A DNA stretch of 64,000 nucleotides from Brachyhypopomus gauderio (lineage: Eukaryota; Chordata; Actinopteri; Gymnotiformes; Hypopomidae). The notes under the pieces were generated by a model. The model ran no database searches and was not told the origin of the DNA. It saw only the letters and a list, made by a program, of their open reading frames with translations. This document shows, one piece after another, positions 55,101-64,000 of this stretch. Each line of letters opens with the position of its first letter. Position 1 is the first letter of the stretch. Made by a program: the position numbers and the translations under genes. Location of the stretch: contig NC_135218.1 in the NCBI RefSeq assembly GCF_052324685.1, positions 17,225,479 to 17,289,478 on the forward strand. The letters are read 5' to 3'.

Positions 55101-58100
55101 TAGAGCTCCTCTTATTCCACTACTGACCACTCCAAGAAAACCTAGTGAACTGGTTTCAGAAACAGGTATGTTTGGTCAGTCCTATAGTCAAGCTATGTCC
55201 AGTCCTGCTCTTGGATATCTCCTGGCACACAGTGCTTAGTTCCAGCTCCAGTGAAACCATATATCTGGCTCTGGTTTTAAAATGTCCCGTAAAGACATTG
55301 CCCAGAAAGGTCCAGTGGTTTGATGAAACAAGCCAAACCATGTGCATTCGGTTCTGATGTAGTTAAAACTGAAACATGGCTAAAGTAGTGAAGCATATCA
55401 AGACTGAAGAGTTGACCTAACCATTTCCAAGTGCAAGGTTGCTCATAGCCCAAAATAGCTCTGACATGAGTAGGGGTACTTATGAAACACGTCACACTCC
55501 CAGAATATATAAATAGGTATGTTTTGGAGAAATGTCCCTTAAATATAAAAATGTTTTGTGTAAGTGGTATTGTAGTAAAACCAAACATGATCCACAAACA
55601 AAATCCCCTTATTGCTGAATAACTAATACAGTTTGGCAATTAGGGCTAGATAAACAGCCATTTCGTTCTCCACCACTTGGGTGTGTTCGGTGTATCCATT
55701 TCAGGTTGCCAGAGTATATCTGAGGATGCCACTCTCCCATTCTTGTGTTTTGCAGATAATTCTACCAGGAGGGAACACCTCGTTTGATGTGGTGTTTCTA
55801 GCTCGAGTAGTAGGGAATGTAGAAAATACATTATTTATTAATACATCTCACCATGGAGTGTTCACATACCAGGTATATTTCATATTGGATACCATTTGGT
55901 GTTTGTCAAATCATATCACAAAGTTTCCTCATATATTCCTCACAGTAATTTAATGCATATTGTGAACTGGCGATGTGGAATATTTGAATCCGTTACAAGT
56001 GTATTATTTTTTGTGGTATTTGGGTGGATATCTAGGTGTTTGGTGTGGGAATACCCAACCCTTACAGACTTAGGCCCTTTGTGGGAGCCAGAGTTCCAGT
56101 AAATAGCAGTTTTTCTCCACTTATAAACATCTTTAACCCACACAGTGAACCACTGCAGGTAATTTCTACCTTACTACTTCCATAACAATTGTTTGTACTA
56201 CATTATGTCAGTTTTGTTTTGCTGCGTTTCTGGTCAGAACTCAAGCTGCCAGGTTGTTTTTGGCTATCATCTGTTCCATTCTCTTCCAGGTCGTGGAGAT
56301 GTACTCAAGTGGTGGTGACCTCCACCTGGAGCTTCCTACTGGTCAGCAAGGTGGCACCAAAAAATTATGGGTGAGCACAAAGTCGAGATCCTCAGTGACG
56401 GTCCAGTAGCCTCGAGTGCTGGGGAAATGTTCCTCCCGAGTGTGTTGTCTCTGTTGATTAAAGGTTGTTTGTGCAGGAAATTGCCCCATTTGAGACAAAG
56501 GGTGTGATGAGGGCCAGCTTCTCTTCACGGGATGCTGACAACCACACAGCCTTCATCAGGATCAAAACCAACGCCTCAAACGAGGACGAGTTCATCATCC
56601 TCCCAGTGGAAGTGGAGGTCACCTCCGGTCAGGATAAAAGCCCATGCTCCTAGGCCTGAGTCAGAACAGCTGCCCTGATGTTTCTGCTACTAACTTGTGA
56701 AGCTCTGGCTAAGTCTGTTTTTCATTCCCCAGCCCCTGGGATTTACTCCTCAACAGAGATGCTGGACTTTGGTACACTTAGGTCACAAGGTGGGGTCCAT
56801 TTGGATTACCTATATATGTAAAAGCATATGGAAATCGGGAGTAGTGTAATGTGCACAGGGGCTGTTTTGTTGGTGTTGTGTGTTCAGTGCTGATTTAGAG
56901 GAAGTTTAACATTTGGTTGTATACAGTAGAGGTTTATGATTTATGGATAAGACTTAATTCCTGCCTTTTCATCCTTTCTTGCTTTTGTAGATCGACCAAA
57001 ACAATTAAATTTGCATCTTTTAAATTCCGGGGCAAAAGATGTATCAATTATGGTACGTTTTTTTCCTCTGTTCCTCTTGGCATGGCACATTTTTAAACAT
57101 TATCTTGATGTCCATTTACAGTACACTATGTTTGCACTTCTCAGAGTGTTCGACCAACACCATCGAATGAAGCCATTACAGTCGAGTTCAAACAGATAAC
57201 ACTAAAAGCAGGAGAGTCTCGATATACCAAAGTTGCAAGTATTCATTTTGATGGTGAGTGAAGTGCTGAATTATTAAAAATACTTTGGAGCTTATTTTTT
57301 TCTATAAATATCGCAAGTTTATTTTCCTACTTATGTGAATTGCTCAGCAATGTCCTAATTAAACCTAAATTACACACAATGTTTTCCCTTTAAATCGAAA
57401 TATAGTGCTTATATTTTTGAAAAAAGTGCTTAATATGTTAGTAAAGTGGAACTCTAGGAGGGTGATGCATCAGTTCAGCTAGTTACTTCCTCTTACTGTG
57501 TCGGCCAATAAAAGACTGACACACAAATCATATCTTGAGCAAAACTCAGTCAGAACCTGAATCAGAAACTTGGCTTCATTTACGGAGCAAATTTGTTCAT
57601 GTCCTATAGATTTGTCATGGTCTCCTTGTTGCATTAGCTACTTTTATTCATTTATTTTTATCTTGTCATTCCAGCTTCAAAAGCAAGAAGACCAGACCAG
57701 TTTTCTGGTAAAATAACAGTAAAAGCAAAAGAGAAAAGTTACTCGAAACTTGAAATTCCCTACCAAGCAGAAGTGTTAGAGGGGTCAGATAATTTCTTCT
57801 TTTTCTTCTTCTTTGGTTTGCTTGATTGATTATCATAACAAGGACGGTCTGTAGTGTGGAAAAAAGGCCTAATTTTTCCATGATGTCCATCAGGTACCTT
57901 GGCTTTGACCACACAGCCACACTGTTCCACATCAGAGACAGCCCTGTTGAACCAGTACACAGACCCATCTATCTCAGCAACACTTTCAGCTTCGCTATAA
58001 GCGTCCACAACGTGTCCCTTCCAGAGGATGCCAAGACTATGTTTAATGTGAGTGGAGTCTGTTCATGTTTCCCATCCAGTATGCTCAGCTACTATGCTCA

Positions 58101-61100
58101 CCTGTAAAACCATTAAGCAGGTGTGTATGCATACCACCTTTTAAAGGCTGGGATTAGTCTCTATGTAGGTGGCGGTTTGCCAGGTTTTGTTTGATCATTT
58201 GTTCAGGTGCAGAACTTCAGCAGACCGGTGCTGATCCGACCCCATCAGTCCTGTTACATCTTCGCCCTCCTCTTCCGGCCTGTGCGTCCTTCCATCCACA
58301 TCGACAGCAACATCCTCCTCATCACCAACGCGTCCAAATTTCACCTCCCCGTCAGGGCGTACACTGGCTTTCTGGAGGTAAACTAGCACAATATGACACT
58401 GCCAGAACTCTGCAGGATAACTGTGACTGCGGGATAACTGTTGCTGTGGAATGTACCATCTATAAGACATTTTTGGAACATGGGGGTTGAGGCTTTTCAG
58501 AAGACCAGTGGTCAAGGACAGGAAAACCTTTGCTGTTAATCTCAAACTAATTCATAATGTACTTGACTCTGTGTTGTTAATATGCAGGTGCAGAAGGTTT
58601 GTTTGATTTTGTAATTTTTTTAATGTGTTCATTCAACAGCCTGTAGTCCTGCCCCCCAGTCCCCAGGAACACATCCTGGACTACGGGGTCCTCAGTGCCA
58701 CGGATACCAGCACGTTGGTGTTTGTGGTTGTCAATAGCAACCCCATAGAGGTAAGGGTCGGGTGACATGTTGGACTTGGGGACACATTTCAAAGGGTGAT
58801 GGACACTGGAACTGTGTCTCATGCACTCCAGGATTATTGCCAGTTTTACTAACCCAGAACGGGTGAAAGTGGAAACTGTGTGTGGTGCACAGTCACGTTA
58901 TATATGCCGAAATGGGACATTAATAGGATGTCGACCATTCAGATGAGTCATACGTTCGTGATCCACAGACTCATTTTGGTTATACGGTTATACACGGTTT
59001 ACTGGACATTTGTGGTGTTGTAGATTGCTGCTTTTGCCTTGAAAGTGGCTGTGCTGTTTTATTGCCATGTAGCTGATGTCCGTAGTGACTCGTGTTGTCT
59101 CTGCAGCTGGAAATAAAGTCCTGGCTTGTGACTGGGGACAGTCTGTCCATGGAGCTGCTGAGCACGGAGAAAGGGAACAGGACGGTCGCACTGAGCCGTG
59201 TTCAAAAGCTGCAGAACACCTCAGCAGCCGATTACAAAACCGTAAGTGCAGACCATGTGACCACTGAAGAGAAAACGAAAAGACAATGTGACACTCGCAA
59301 GTCTACTGCAGAATAATTATTAACACCTCCCATCAAGTCTACTGCAGAGTAAATACAAACACCTCCCATTAAGACTACTGCAGAGTAAATACAAACACTT
59401 CCTATCAAGAACCTTGGGCATCAGGTTTAGATGACTTCAGAACTGTTTTTTTGTTTGCTTTATGGATTGCTCTAGCATGCTGGGCGATATATTTTGAGTG
59501 AGGCTGAAGCATTCACACATCAGACTAGGGCTGGACGATATGGGAAAAATCTTAGCGCAATATTTTTTTTTAAATATCAGTCGATATTGATATATATCAT
59601 GATATGAATCAAATCACTATTTCCTTATTACTTTAAGTGAGAAGTGAACACAACTATAATACAACTCTTATAATACAACTTTTTTTTTTTTTTTTTTTTT
59701 TTTTTGCAAAAAACCTGCAGATTGTTATTCACAAGAGTTGTTGTACGGTGTAAAGGTTTTCATATCGCCTTCAGGCATGGATCTTAGCCACCAGGGTTTA
59801 TAAACAGCATTATACATTTGTTCAGTCTGCAGTGTGTTAGATTCACAACACTCGGGTGTCAGTAAAGAGTTCGAAAGTTTAATAAGAAGAGAGAAAGAAA
59901 AGTTGTAACAGTAAAAGAACAGACACACAGATAAACAAATGTTTATTGAATACTATTGCCCAAGCTTATCATAGTCAACAAGGAAAAATGTATCGCAACA
60001 AAGCGAGAATGTTTTATCTCCCCGCACTACTTCAGGACCTGTATGGGTATTGCATGCTGGGCCAACAGGACATTCCGCTCCTGAACGCACAGAGCTGTTC
60101 TTGCACTGACGTGTTCCACGTTTCATGCTCGGAGACATAATCAGGCAGCTGACACCATTTGAAATGAATGGTGATCAGCATACGCACTGCATATTCTTGG
60201 TCATATTTTACACATATCTATTAAAAGTACAGTTTACTTCACCCTTCATGTGAGTTTATGTAGTAAAAGCTTCTGGAAACCAAAGTCATGTCATGAATTG
60301 TGTTTGTGTGTCTACAGGTCATTTTAGCCTCTGGCTACTACGCAGCATTTAAAGTCACTCTGATGGCTAAATCCCTGGAGGGCACGTATGACGGAGCTGT
60401 TCACATTACTACAGACTATGAGGTATGTGATCCATCTGAATTCTCCCTCAGTGCTCTTCTCCCACCCACCACAGACATCGACACCTGTTGCTGAGATTTC
60501 ACTCTGGTTCTCTTTGACTCTTCCAGATATTGACCATCCCAGTAAAAGCCCTCATAGCTGTGGGAACATTAAGCTGTTCACCTAAACACATGATCATGGC
60601 TGCTTCTTTTCCAGTAAGTCCCAATGATTCATAGTGTCTGCTTCAATCATGTCCTCACAGATGTGTAATGATCCGAGTTATCTGTGAGCATGTTGGCAAA
60701 TGGCTACAATGTTGATTTTGGTTGGGATGAAAAAGACTCATAAAATGGTAGCGAGGTGGTGGTCTTGTGCTTCAGAGACTCTCAAAAATAACCTTGAGAA
60801 TTTGTTTTCTGAGCTGTTGAAATTCAGTAGCGAGAGGGATTCCAGAAGCTCTTAACTTGGTAACATTGTGGTGAAGTCCAAACGTTTGTTCTAGAATCAT
60901 CTTTGGCTTTTTTGGAAAAGTCTTTTGCTGCCGCTCGTTACCAGTGCATTACAGTGGAATACCTTTTGTTTTTGTTTTAAATACTGTTTCACGATGAAAC
61001 CACTGTTTACTTCAGCTATTGTCTCCCAGTCCACTTTGACCACGTTGCCGTAAACGGCGTTCTTTTGAGCAGACGTCGTCATCAGTTTAGATACCAGGCA

Positions 61101-61112
61101 TCATCCATTTGT

Positions 61113-61145
<33 letters not shown>

Positions 61146-64000
61146 ACGTTTGTGTGTGTGTTCGTGTTCTCCAGGGCAAAGTGGTCCACCAGGCTCTCAG
61201 CATCCAGAGCTCTTTCTCCCAAAGGGTTCGGCTCCAGCAGATACTCTCCCTCACGGAGGACGCGCGCTTCTACTACAAACGCCTACGCAGTAACAAGGTG
61301 GAGCTGGAGCCCAGGCACAAGTCCAAGGTGCCTGGCTCTGTTCCGCCACACCCGCCCCAACGGCGAGGCCCCGCCCACTCACCACCTACAGCACAACGAC
61401 GGCCACATGTTTCATTCCTCTTCCTTCTCTCTCTCTTTTTTTTTCTGTGTTTTTCTGTTACAGGTAGCAAATATTTATTTTGATGCAAGTTTACAGTGTG
61501 GTGATCACTGTTATGTAGGATTACCATTTGTGCTGAAATGTAAGTTCACCTTCCCTTCGTGTGTGTGTATGTGTGAGAGCGCGCGAGCGTGTGTGTGTGT
61601 GTGTGTGTGTGCGTGCGTTTGCTTTCCCCCCCACCCTTCCTCATGCTGAGGAGGACTTTAATGATGGATGTGTGCATTGAAGGCTTCTTCTGTTTTGCTG
61701 GTTGGCAGCTGAGTCGAGGCCCCACAGTTTGGTCATGCAGGAGGACATTTGGGATGCTGATGTGGATCTACATCAGAAGCTTTTGAAAAGATGGAGAGAG
61801 CTGAAGGAACGCTCGGGCGTAGAGTAAGTCCTGGTGTGGGCGAGCGGGTGGGTGAGTGTGAAGTACACACCAGAACACAACCCAGAAGATTGGGCAGTGG
61901 TGAAGTCATTTTTGCACTCTAGTTTACAGGAGATTTTTATTTATATTGTGATTTTCTGGTCATAGTGTTTTCTGCAGTGTCAGAAAAAAGCTCGTTATTA
62001 ACTAAATGATTATCATGTTTTGATGAAGGGTTCAAGCTATATTTGAAGTGAACACAGACCTGCAAAAAAAGGTGCAGGCCAAAATCTCAGCAGAGCTATC
62101 ATGGCCATCGCTGGTCAACTCCTCACAGCTGGTGCTGTTCCCACTCACCAACACCAACACCACCTCAGTGAGTACACACACACACACACACACACACACG
62201 CGCGCGCGCTCGTTCACATTTTTGCCTTTTTTTTGTCAAAACAAAATATGTCGCTTGATTAATTGTTGAGCTCAAAGTAAAAACAAAAACAGTAGTTTCT
62301 GCTCCTTGCAGTACGGTTTGATTAAACAGACACATTACCGATGAGTCGTCAGTTGCATGGTCTCAGTTCGGCCACTCCTCCACAAACCTTTGACCACTTT
62401 TTTTAATGAGGGTCTGTAGCTCATTGAGAGGATGATGAGATTCAAGATCTCCTTATATAGCTTCTTTATTTTGGATGATTGTGTTAATACCAGACATAAC
62501 TTTAACTTGAGTTCTCTAATGGTCTTGTATTTCTTGTATTTACTCTTGTACTGATAAATATCCAAGTCACTCTGGATAGGTGAATCTTCCAAATGTTTTA
62601 ATATAAATACATAAATGTCACTGCCAACATCTGCTTTTTACATGCAGCCTATTTCTTCACTAGAGACATTAGGACCAGTGCCACCCAAAACATTCTGTTT
62701 TTGACAGCACTGGAAATGTTAACATGGAAAGAATAATGTCTTCAATGTAAAGCCAATATTGGTGCTTTTGTTTATGCTCAGACATAAATAGATTTATGTA
62801 ATAACCGGGTTTATCTGGCTTTTGATTAAATTGGTTTAGTTGGTTTTATCCTCCAACAACATGGTACGTGTAGTTTGTGTGGTTCAGTTGGACTACGGTG
62901 CCTGCAGTAGCTCCAGCAGCTGTAGTAGTAATGATCACTGTGGTTCTGGTGCTTCATTAAAAAAGCTTTTGCCTAACTGTGTTTTCTCCTCTTTATATGT
63001 CAATATAAGGAGGAGGAGGTCATCTTGGAAAACCCAGCCGATGTTCCAGTGTATGTGCAGGTTCTTCCTATTGCCCTGTACCCTACGCCCACAGCCTTCA
63101 CAGGAATATTAGGAGACAGGTAATGCACCAGGTTCACCAGCAAATTGTCTCCGTGAATATTCACTCTGATCTCTTAACAGTAGTGCAAAAAAAAAAATTG
63201 CACCTGCAAAAGAATGTGGTTTGCATATCAGGTTTTATCTCGCACACTTAAGTAAAATTGAAATGTAAATATGTAAAGTGTGTGTGCGCCGTGTGTTAAG
63301 CTTCCAGCCCTGTACACGTGCTGTGTGTACGATATGTTCACGTATTTCGCTGTAGCCCAGTTCATGGTGTTGAAGCTGTGCAGCAGGTTTGATCTGACAC
63401 TTCTCCTTCCCAGGTTCCCAAGGAGGACGCTGTCAAACATGGACATTAATACACTGGAATTTGAGGTCCAAAGAAATCAAGTAAGTGTTGGAAAATGTCT
63501 CAGAGTGGCTCTACACTGATAAGTTTATGGCGTTTCTAAGTCGGTATTAACCTTTACTTGCTGCACTAATAAACAAAATTGTGACACAGTGAATTATCTA
63601 TATATAATTGCTTACCCTAACTATTTCTACTATGTAAAGAATTTGACACTCGTAATTGAATTGCTGCGGTATTGCTGTGGTGTGTGTCAGTCCTCAGTAA
63701 TGAGTTCCACGGGATTTGTTGAGGGCACCACACGCCCCTTTGTCCTCAACATACTGCTAAAGCCCGGTGAGGCCAAATCCTTCAGCGTGAGGTTCACACC
63801 CATCAGCAATCACAGTGTCTCCTCCCTCCTCGTGGTCAGGTGAGAGGCCACGCCCCCTTCCCTTGTTCATCGGAATCATCTTTCACACTCTCTGTTTAAT
63901 ATGAAGGGTTTGCTTACATGTTTGATTTCAACCATGGCTTTGCTGCTTTAACAGGAACAACCTCACAGTAGTTGAGCTGATTATGGTGCGTGGTCAGGGC
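34082..64000 (+). CDS. tmem131: tmem131, collagen-secretion ER protein (5' part)
   Basis: Large type I ER membrane protein; its family has PapD-like domains in the lumen that bind procollagen and a tail that recruits TRAPP for export. Coding exons: 34082-34205, 49289-49350, 50095-50135, 52764-52832, 53953-54073, 55756-55872, 56036-56158, 56290-56370, 56477-56627, 56733-56789, 56991-57052, 57145-57253, 57675-57783, 57894-58047, 58207-58377, 58640-58750, 59107-59241, 60318-60422, 60527-60613, 61175-61327, 61464-61539, 61709-61823, 62029-62167, 63010-63119, 63414-63480, 63691-63839, 63955-64000. All keep frame; 948 codons so far. Family landmarks: PVGMPKMEKVYLHNPSSEE, FDVVFLARVVGNVENTLFIN, GVGIPNPYRLRPF, NIYFDASLQCGDHCYVGLPF and ENPADVPVYVQ. 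The membrane helix and tail are to the right. Sequence fits TMEM131 better than TMEM131L. Confidence 0.94.
34206..38338 (+). other. tmem131 intron 1, first part: no recognisable element
   Basis: About 4.1 kb of intron with no exon, RNA gene or transposon that I can support. A small tandem of AGGCCAGGTGTG-like words lies at 36285-36330. CpG-containing sequence in the first 800 bases probably belongs to the promoter-proximal region of tmem131. Confidence 0.5.
38339..40297. mobile_element. hAT-type non-autonomous transposon with nested insertion
   Basis: Ends TAGAGCTGGGCGAT at 38339 and ATCGCCCAGCTCTA at 40297 are perfect inverted repeats, flanked by an 8-base duplication GGTCAAAC (38331-38338 and 40298-40305). 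Eight-base duplications and a T/CAGAG-like terminus fit the hAT superfamily. There is no transposase frame. The body holds copy 2 of the CAGGCCCGTAGCCAG element (38823-39423). Confidence 0.85.
38823..39423 (+). mobile_element. CAGGCCCGTAGCCAG element, copy 2, nested in a hAT
   Basis: Same 15-base terminal repeats as copy 1, flanked by a 5-base duplication CAATG (38818-38822 and 39424-39428). The arms contain runs of 22 G (39008-39029) and 27 G (39358-39384). It lacks the GGGTTTCCATCC insert present in copy 1 and has about 110 bases near 38877-38990 not found there. Confidence 0.87.
40298..41066 (+). other. tmem131 intron 1 between two hAT elements
   Basis: A 159-residue open frame lies at 40348-40827, but I recognise no domain, it starts next to a transposon end, and composition is uninformative. 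I do not call it a gene. Otherwise nothing supportable. Confidence 0.4.
41067..43197. mobile_element. hAT-type transposon (CAGTGTTG ends) with nested element
   Basis: Left end CAGTGTTGCGAATAACG, right end CGTTCCCAACACTG, flanked by a perfect 8-base duplication CTCAGTAC (41059-41066 and 43198-43205). CAGTGTTGGGAA ends with 8-base duplications mark a widespread fish hAT family. The inner sequence includes complementary stretches rich in GTAACT near both ends. No transposase frame. A second element is inserted at 41300-42516. Confidence 0.88.
41300..42516. mobile_element. hAT-like element (TAGGGTTGCA ends) nested inside another hAT
   Basis: Begins TAGGGTTGCAATGGTATGAG with CACGGTATGATAACCG, and ends CCGGTTACCGCTGCAACCCTA, which are inverted repeats. 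Flanks are AATGTAAC and GGTGTAAC, an 8-base duplication matching at 6 positions. CpG-rich stretches occur at 42170-42260. No transposase frame. Confidence 0.8.
43340..43455. repeat. inverted repeat with 17-bp arms (hairpin), tmem131 intron 1
   Basis: AAATGTTTCAGTCACCA (43364-43380) is repeated exactly in reverse complement at 43412-43428, with a 31-base loop. Further imperfect pairing outside the arms (AAATAT and GTGCA words) gives a stem-loop of about 110 bases. Function unknown. Confidence 0.75.
44910..46126 (+). mobile_element. Tc1/mariner transposon of a second family (dead)
   Basis: Ends ACTATATTGCCAAAAGCATT and the inverted AATTTTGGCAATATTGTG. About 1.2 kb. The transposase reads on the plus strand: GGPRNLTERGQRTLKRMLRR (HTH) at 45200-45260, a WSEESCF segment (first catalytic position reads Glu rather than Asp) at 45494, QHDCAPVHKAR near 45745, and DLNPMEHLWDELE near 45841. 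These lie in different frames, so it is a pseudogene. The left end adjoins a CA run and the right end a long TG tract (46125-46181), which blurs the target site. Confidence 0.92.
45183..45880 (+). pseudogene. Tc1 transposase remnant
   Basis: Open from 45183 to 45749 for the DNA-binding and first catalytic segments; the second catalytic Asp (QHD) and the DLNPxEHLWDE segment follow in another frame, after a frameshift near 45720-45745, with a stop near 45800. Not a functional enzyme. Confidence 0.88.
46125..46181. repeat. (TG)n microsatellite at a Tc1 end
   Basis: 57 bases of uninterrupted TG immediately after the right terminus of the Tc1 relic. Such tracts are common insertion neighbours, or may have grown from the TGTG at the element end. 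Confidence 0.95.
46182..49288 (+). other. tmem131 intron 1, last part: nothing recognised
   Basis: About 3.1 kb leading to exon 2. I see no exon, RNA gene or mobile element here. Short open frames occur but none has family features. Confidence 0.5.
51003..51097. repeat. long near-perfect hairpin in tmem131 intron 3
   Basis: Two exact 33-base arms (51012-51044 and 51054-51086) separated by a 9-base loop (ACACATGAA). Pairing continues outside with a two-base offset to about 51003 and 51097. The whole forms a stem of about 40 pairs. It is not flanked by a visible target duplication and matches none of the other elements in the window. Confidence 0.92.
53753..53840. repeat. (TATG)n and (TA)n microsatellite in tmem131 intron 4
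   Basis: Repeated TATG units run into several alternating TA runs, interrupted by GGGTGTG. It lies about 110 bases before exon 5. Confidence 0.9.
53953..54073 (+). CDS. tmem131: tmem131 exon 5, PapD-like domain core
   Basis: Encodes PVGMPKMEKVYLHNPSSEEI and SLISISATTAHFHASFF, the most conserved stretch of the N-terminal PapD-like module that binds procollagen in the family. The match to mammalian TMEM131 is near identical over this exon. Confidence 0.95.
59299..59406. repeat. 36-bp minisatellite, three copies, tmem131 intron 17
   Basis: Three tandem 36-base units beginning AAGTCTACTGCAGA at 59299, 59335 and 59371, with a few substitutions between copies. Confidence 0.88.
59529..59710 (+). 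mobile_element. hAT-like terminus fragment (TAGGGCTGGACGATATGG)
   Basis: Starts TAGGGCTGGACGATATGGG, close to the left end of the hAT at 38339, followed by AATATTTTT and the ATCGATATT-type words typical of that group, then a poly-T run. The matching right end is not visible, so this is a truncated or diverged copy in tmem131 intron 17. Confidence 0.55.
61115..61143. repeat. (TG)n microsatellite before tmem131 exon 20
   Basis: About 29 bases of TG, then interrupted GTGT words, ending some 15 bases before the exon 20 acceptor at 61174. It occupies the position of the polypyrimidine tract region. Confidence 0.9.
61589..61614. repeat. (GT)n microsatellite in tmem131 intron 21
   Basis: A GT run of about 26 bases preceded by GCGCGAGCG, between exons 21 and 22 in a 169-bp intron. 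Confidence 0.9.
62174..62209. repeat. (CA)n(CG)n alternating tract after tmem131 exon 23
   Basis: Starts 6 bases after the exon 23 donor and runs as CA repeats followed by CGCGCGCGC. Purely alternating purine-pyrimidine sequence of about 36 bases, a classic Z-DNA-prone composition. Confidence 0.9.
63955..64000 (+). CDS. tmem131: tmem131 exon 27, cut by the window edge
   Basis: Follows a TTTAACAG acceptor and reads (R)NNLTVVELIMVRGQG, continuing the RNNLTV-type motif of the family. No donor is reached before position 64000. Confidence 0.9.

Noticed and set aside
34082..64000. tmem131l (KIAA0922) instead of tmem131
   Set aside because: Long near-identical stretches such as PVGMPKMEKVYLHNP and NIYFDASLQCGDHCYVGLPF match TMEM131 as I remember it; I could not run a direct comparison with the paralog.

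Overview
The window is vertebrate nuclear DNA, almost certainly from a teleost fish. It has GT/AG-spliced multi-exon genes, several Tc1/mariner and hAT-type DNA transposons of the kind that fill fish genomes, and many dinucleotide microsatellites. I cannot name the species. Translating exons by hand and checking phase across every junction gives five genes, two of them cut by the window edges.

Layout. 366-16971 (-): usp13, 19 coding exons; the last exons, including the His box, lie left of the window. 18431-20607 (-): ndufb5, complete, 6 exons, 186 aa. 22473-24412 (+): mrpl47, complete, 7 exons, 242 aa. 26794-30812 (-): actl6a, complete, 14 exons, 429 aa. 34082-64000 (+): tmem131, 27 coding exons (948 codons) of the lumenal part, continuing right of the window. 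From memory, the order and orientation usp13-ndufb5-mrpl47-actl6a are the same as at human 3q26.33. TMEM131 sits on another human chromosome, so 31-34 kb marks a synteny edge.

The genes are housekeeping or secretory genes without a shared pathway: a deubiquitinase, a complex I accessory subunit, a mitoribosome large-subunit protein, a chromatin-remodelling actin-related protein, and an ER protein for collagen export. ndufb5 and mrpl47 are head to head and may share a promoter region, into which a 990-bp transposon has inserted.

Mobile DNA. Two similar dead Tc1 copies lie in opposite orientation on either side of actl6a (24694-26216 and 31743-33240). Two other Tc1 relics lie at about 5974-6862 and 44910-46126. 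Intron 1 of tmem131 (15 kb) holds two hAT-type elements with 8-bp target duplications, each with another element nested inside. Two copies of an element ending in CAGGCCCGTAGCCAG have 5-bp target duplications (21299-22288, 38823-39423). There are also a 48-bp minisatellite filling usp13 intron 6, compound microsatellites filling short introns of ndufb5 and actl6a, and two hairpin-forming inverted repeats in tmem131 introns.

I found no CRISPR array, rRNA, tRNA or operon-like system, and nothing I would call a new multi-gene system. The more unusual observations concern repeat architecture and hairpins.
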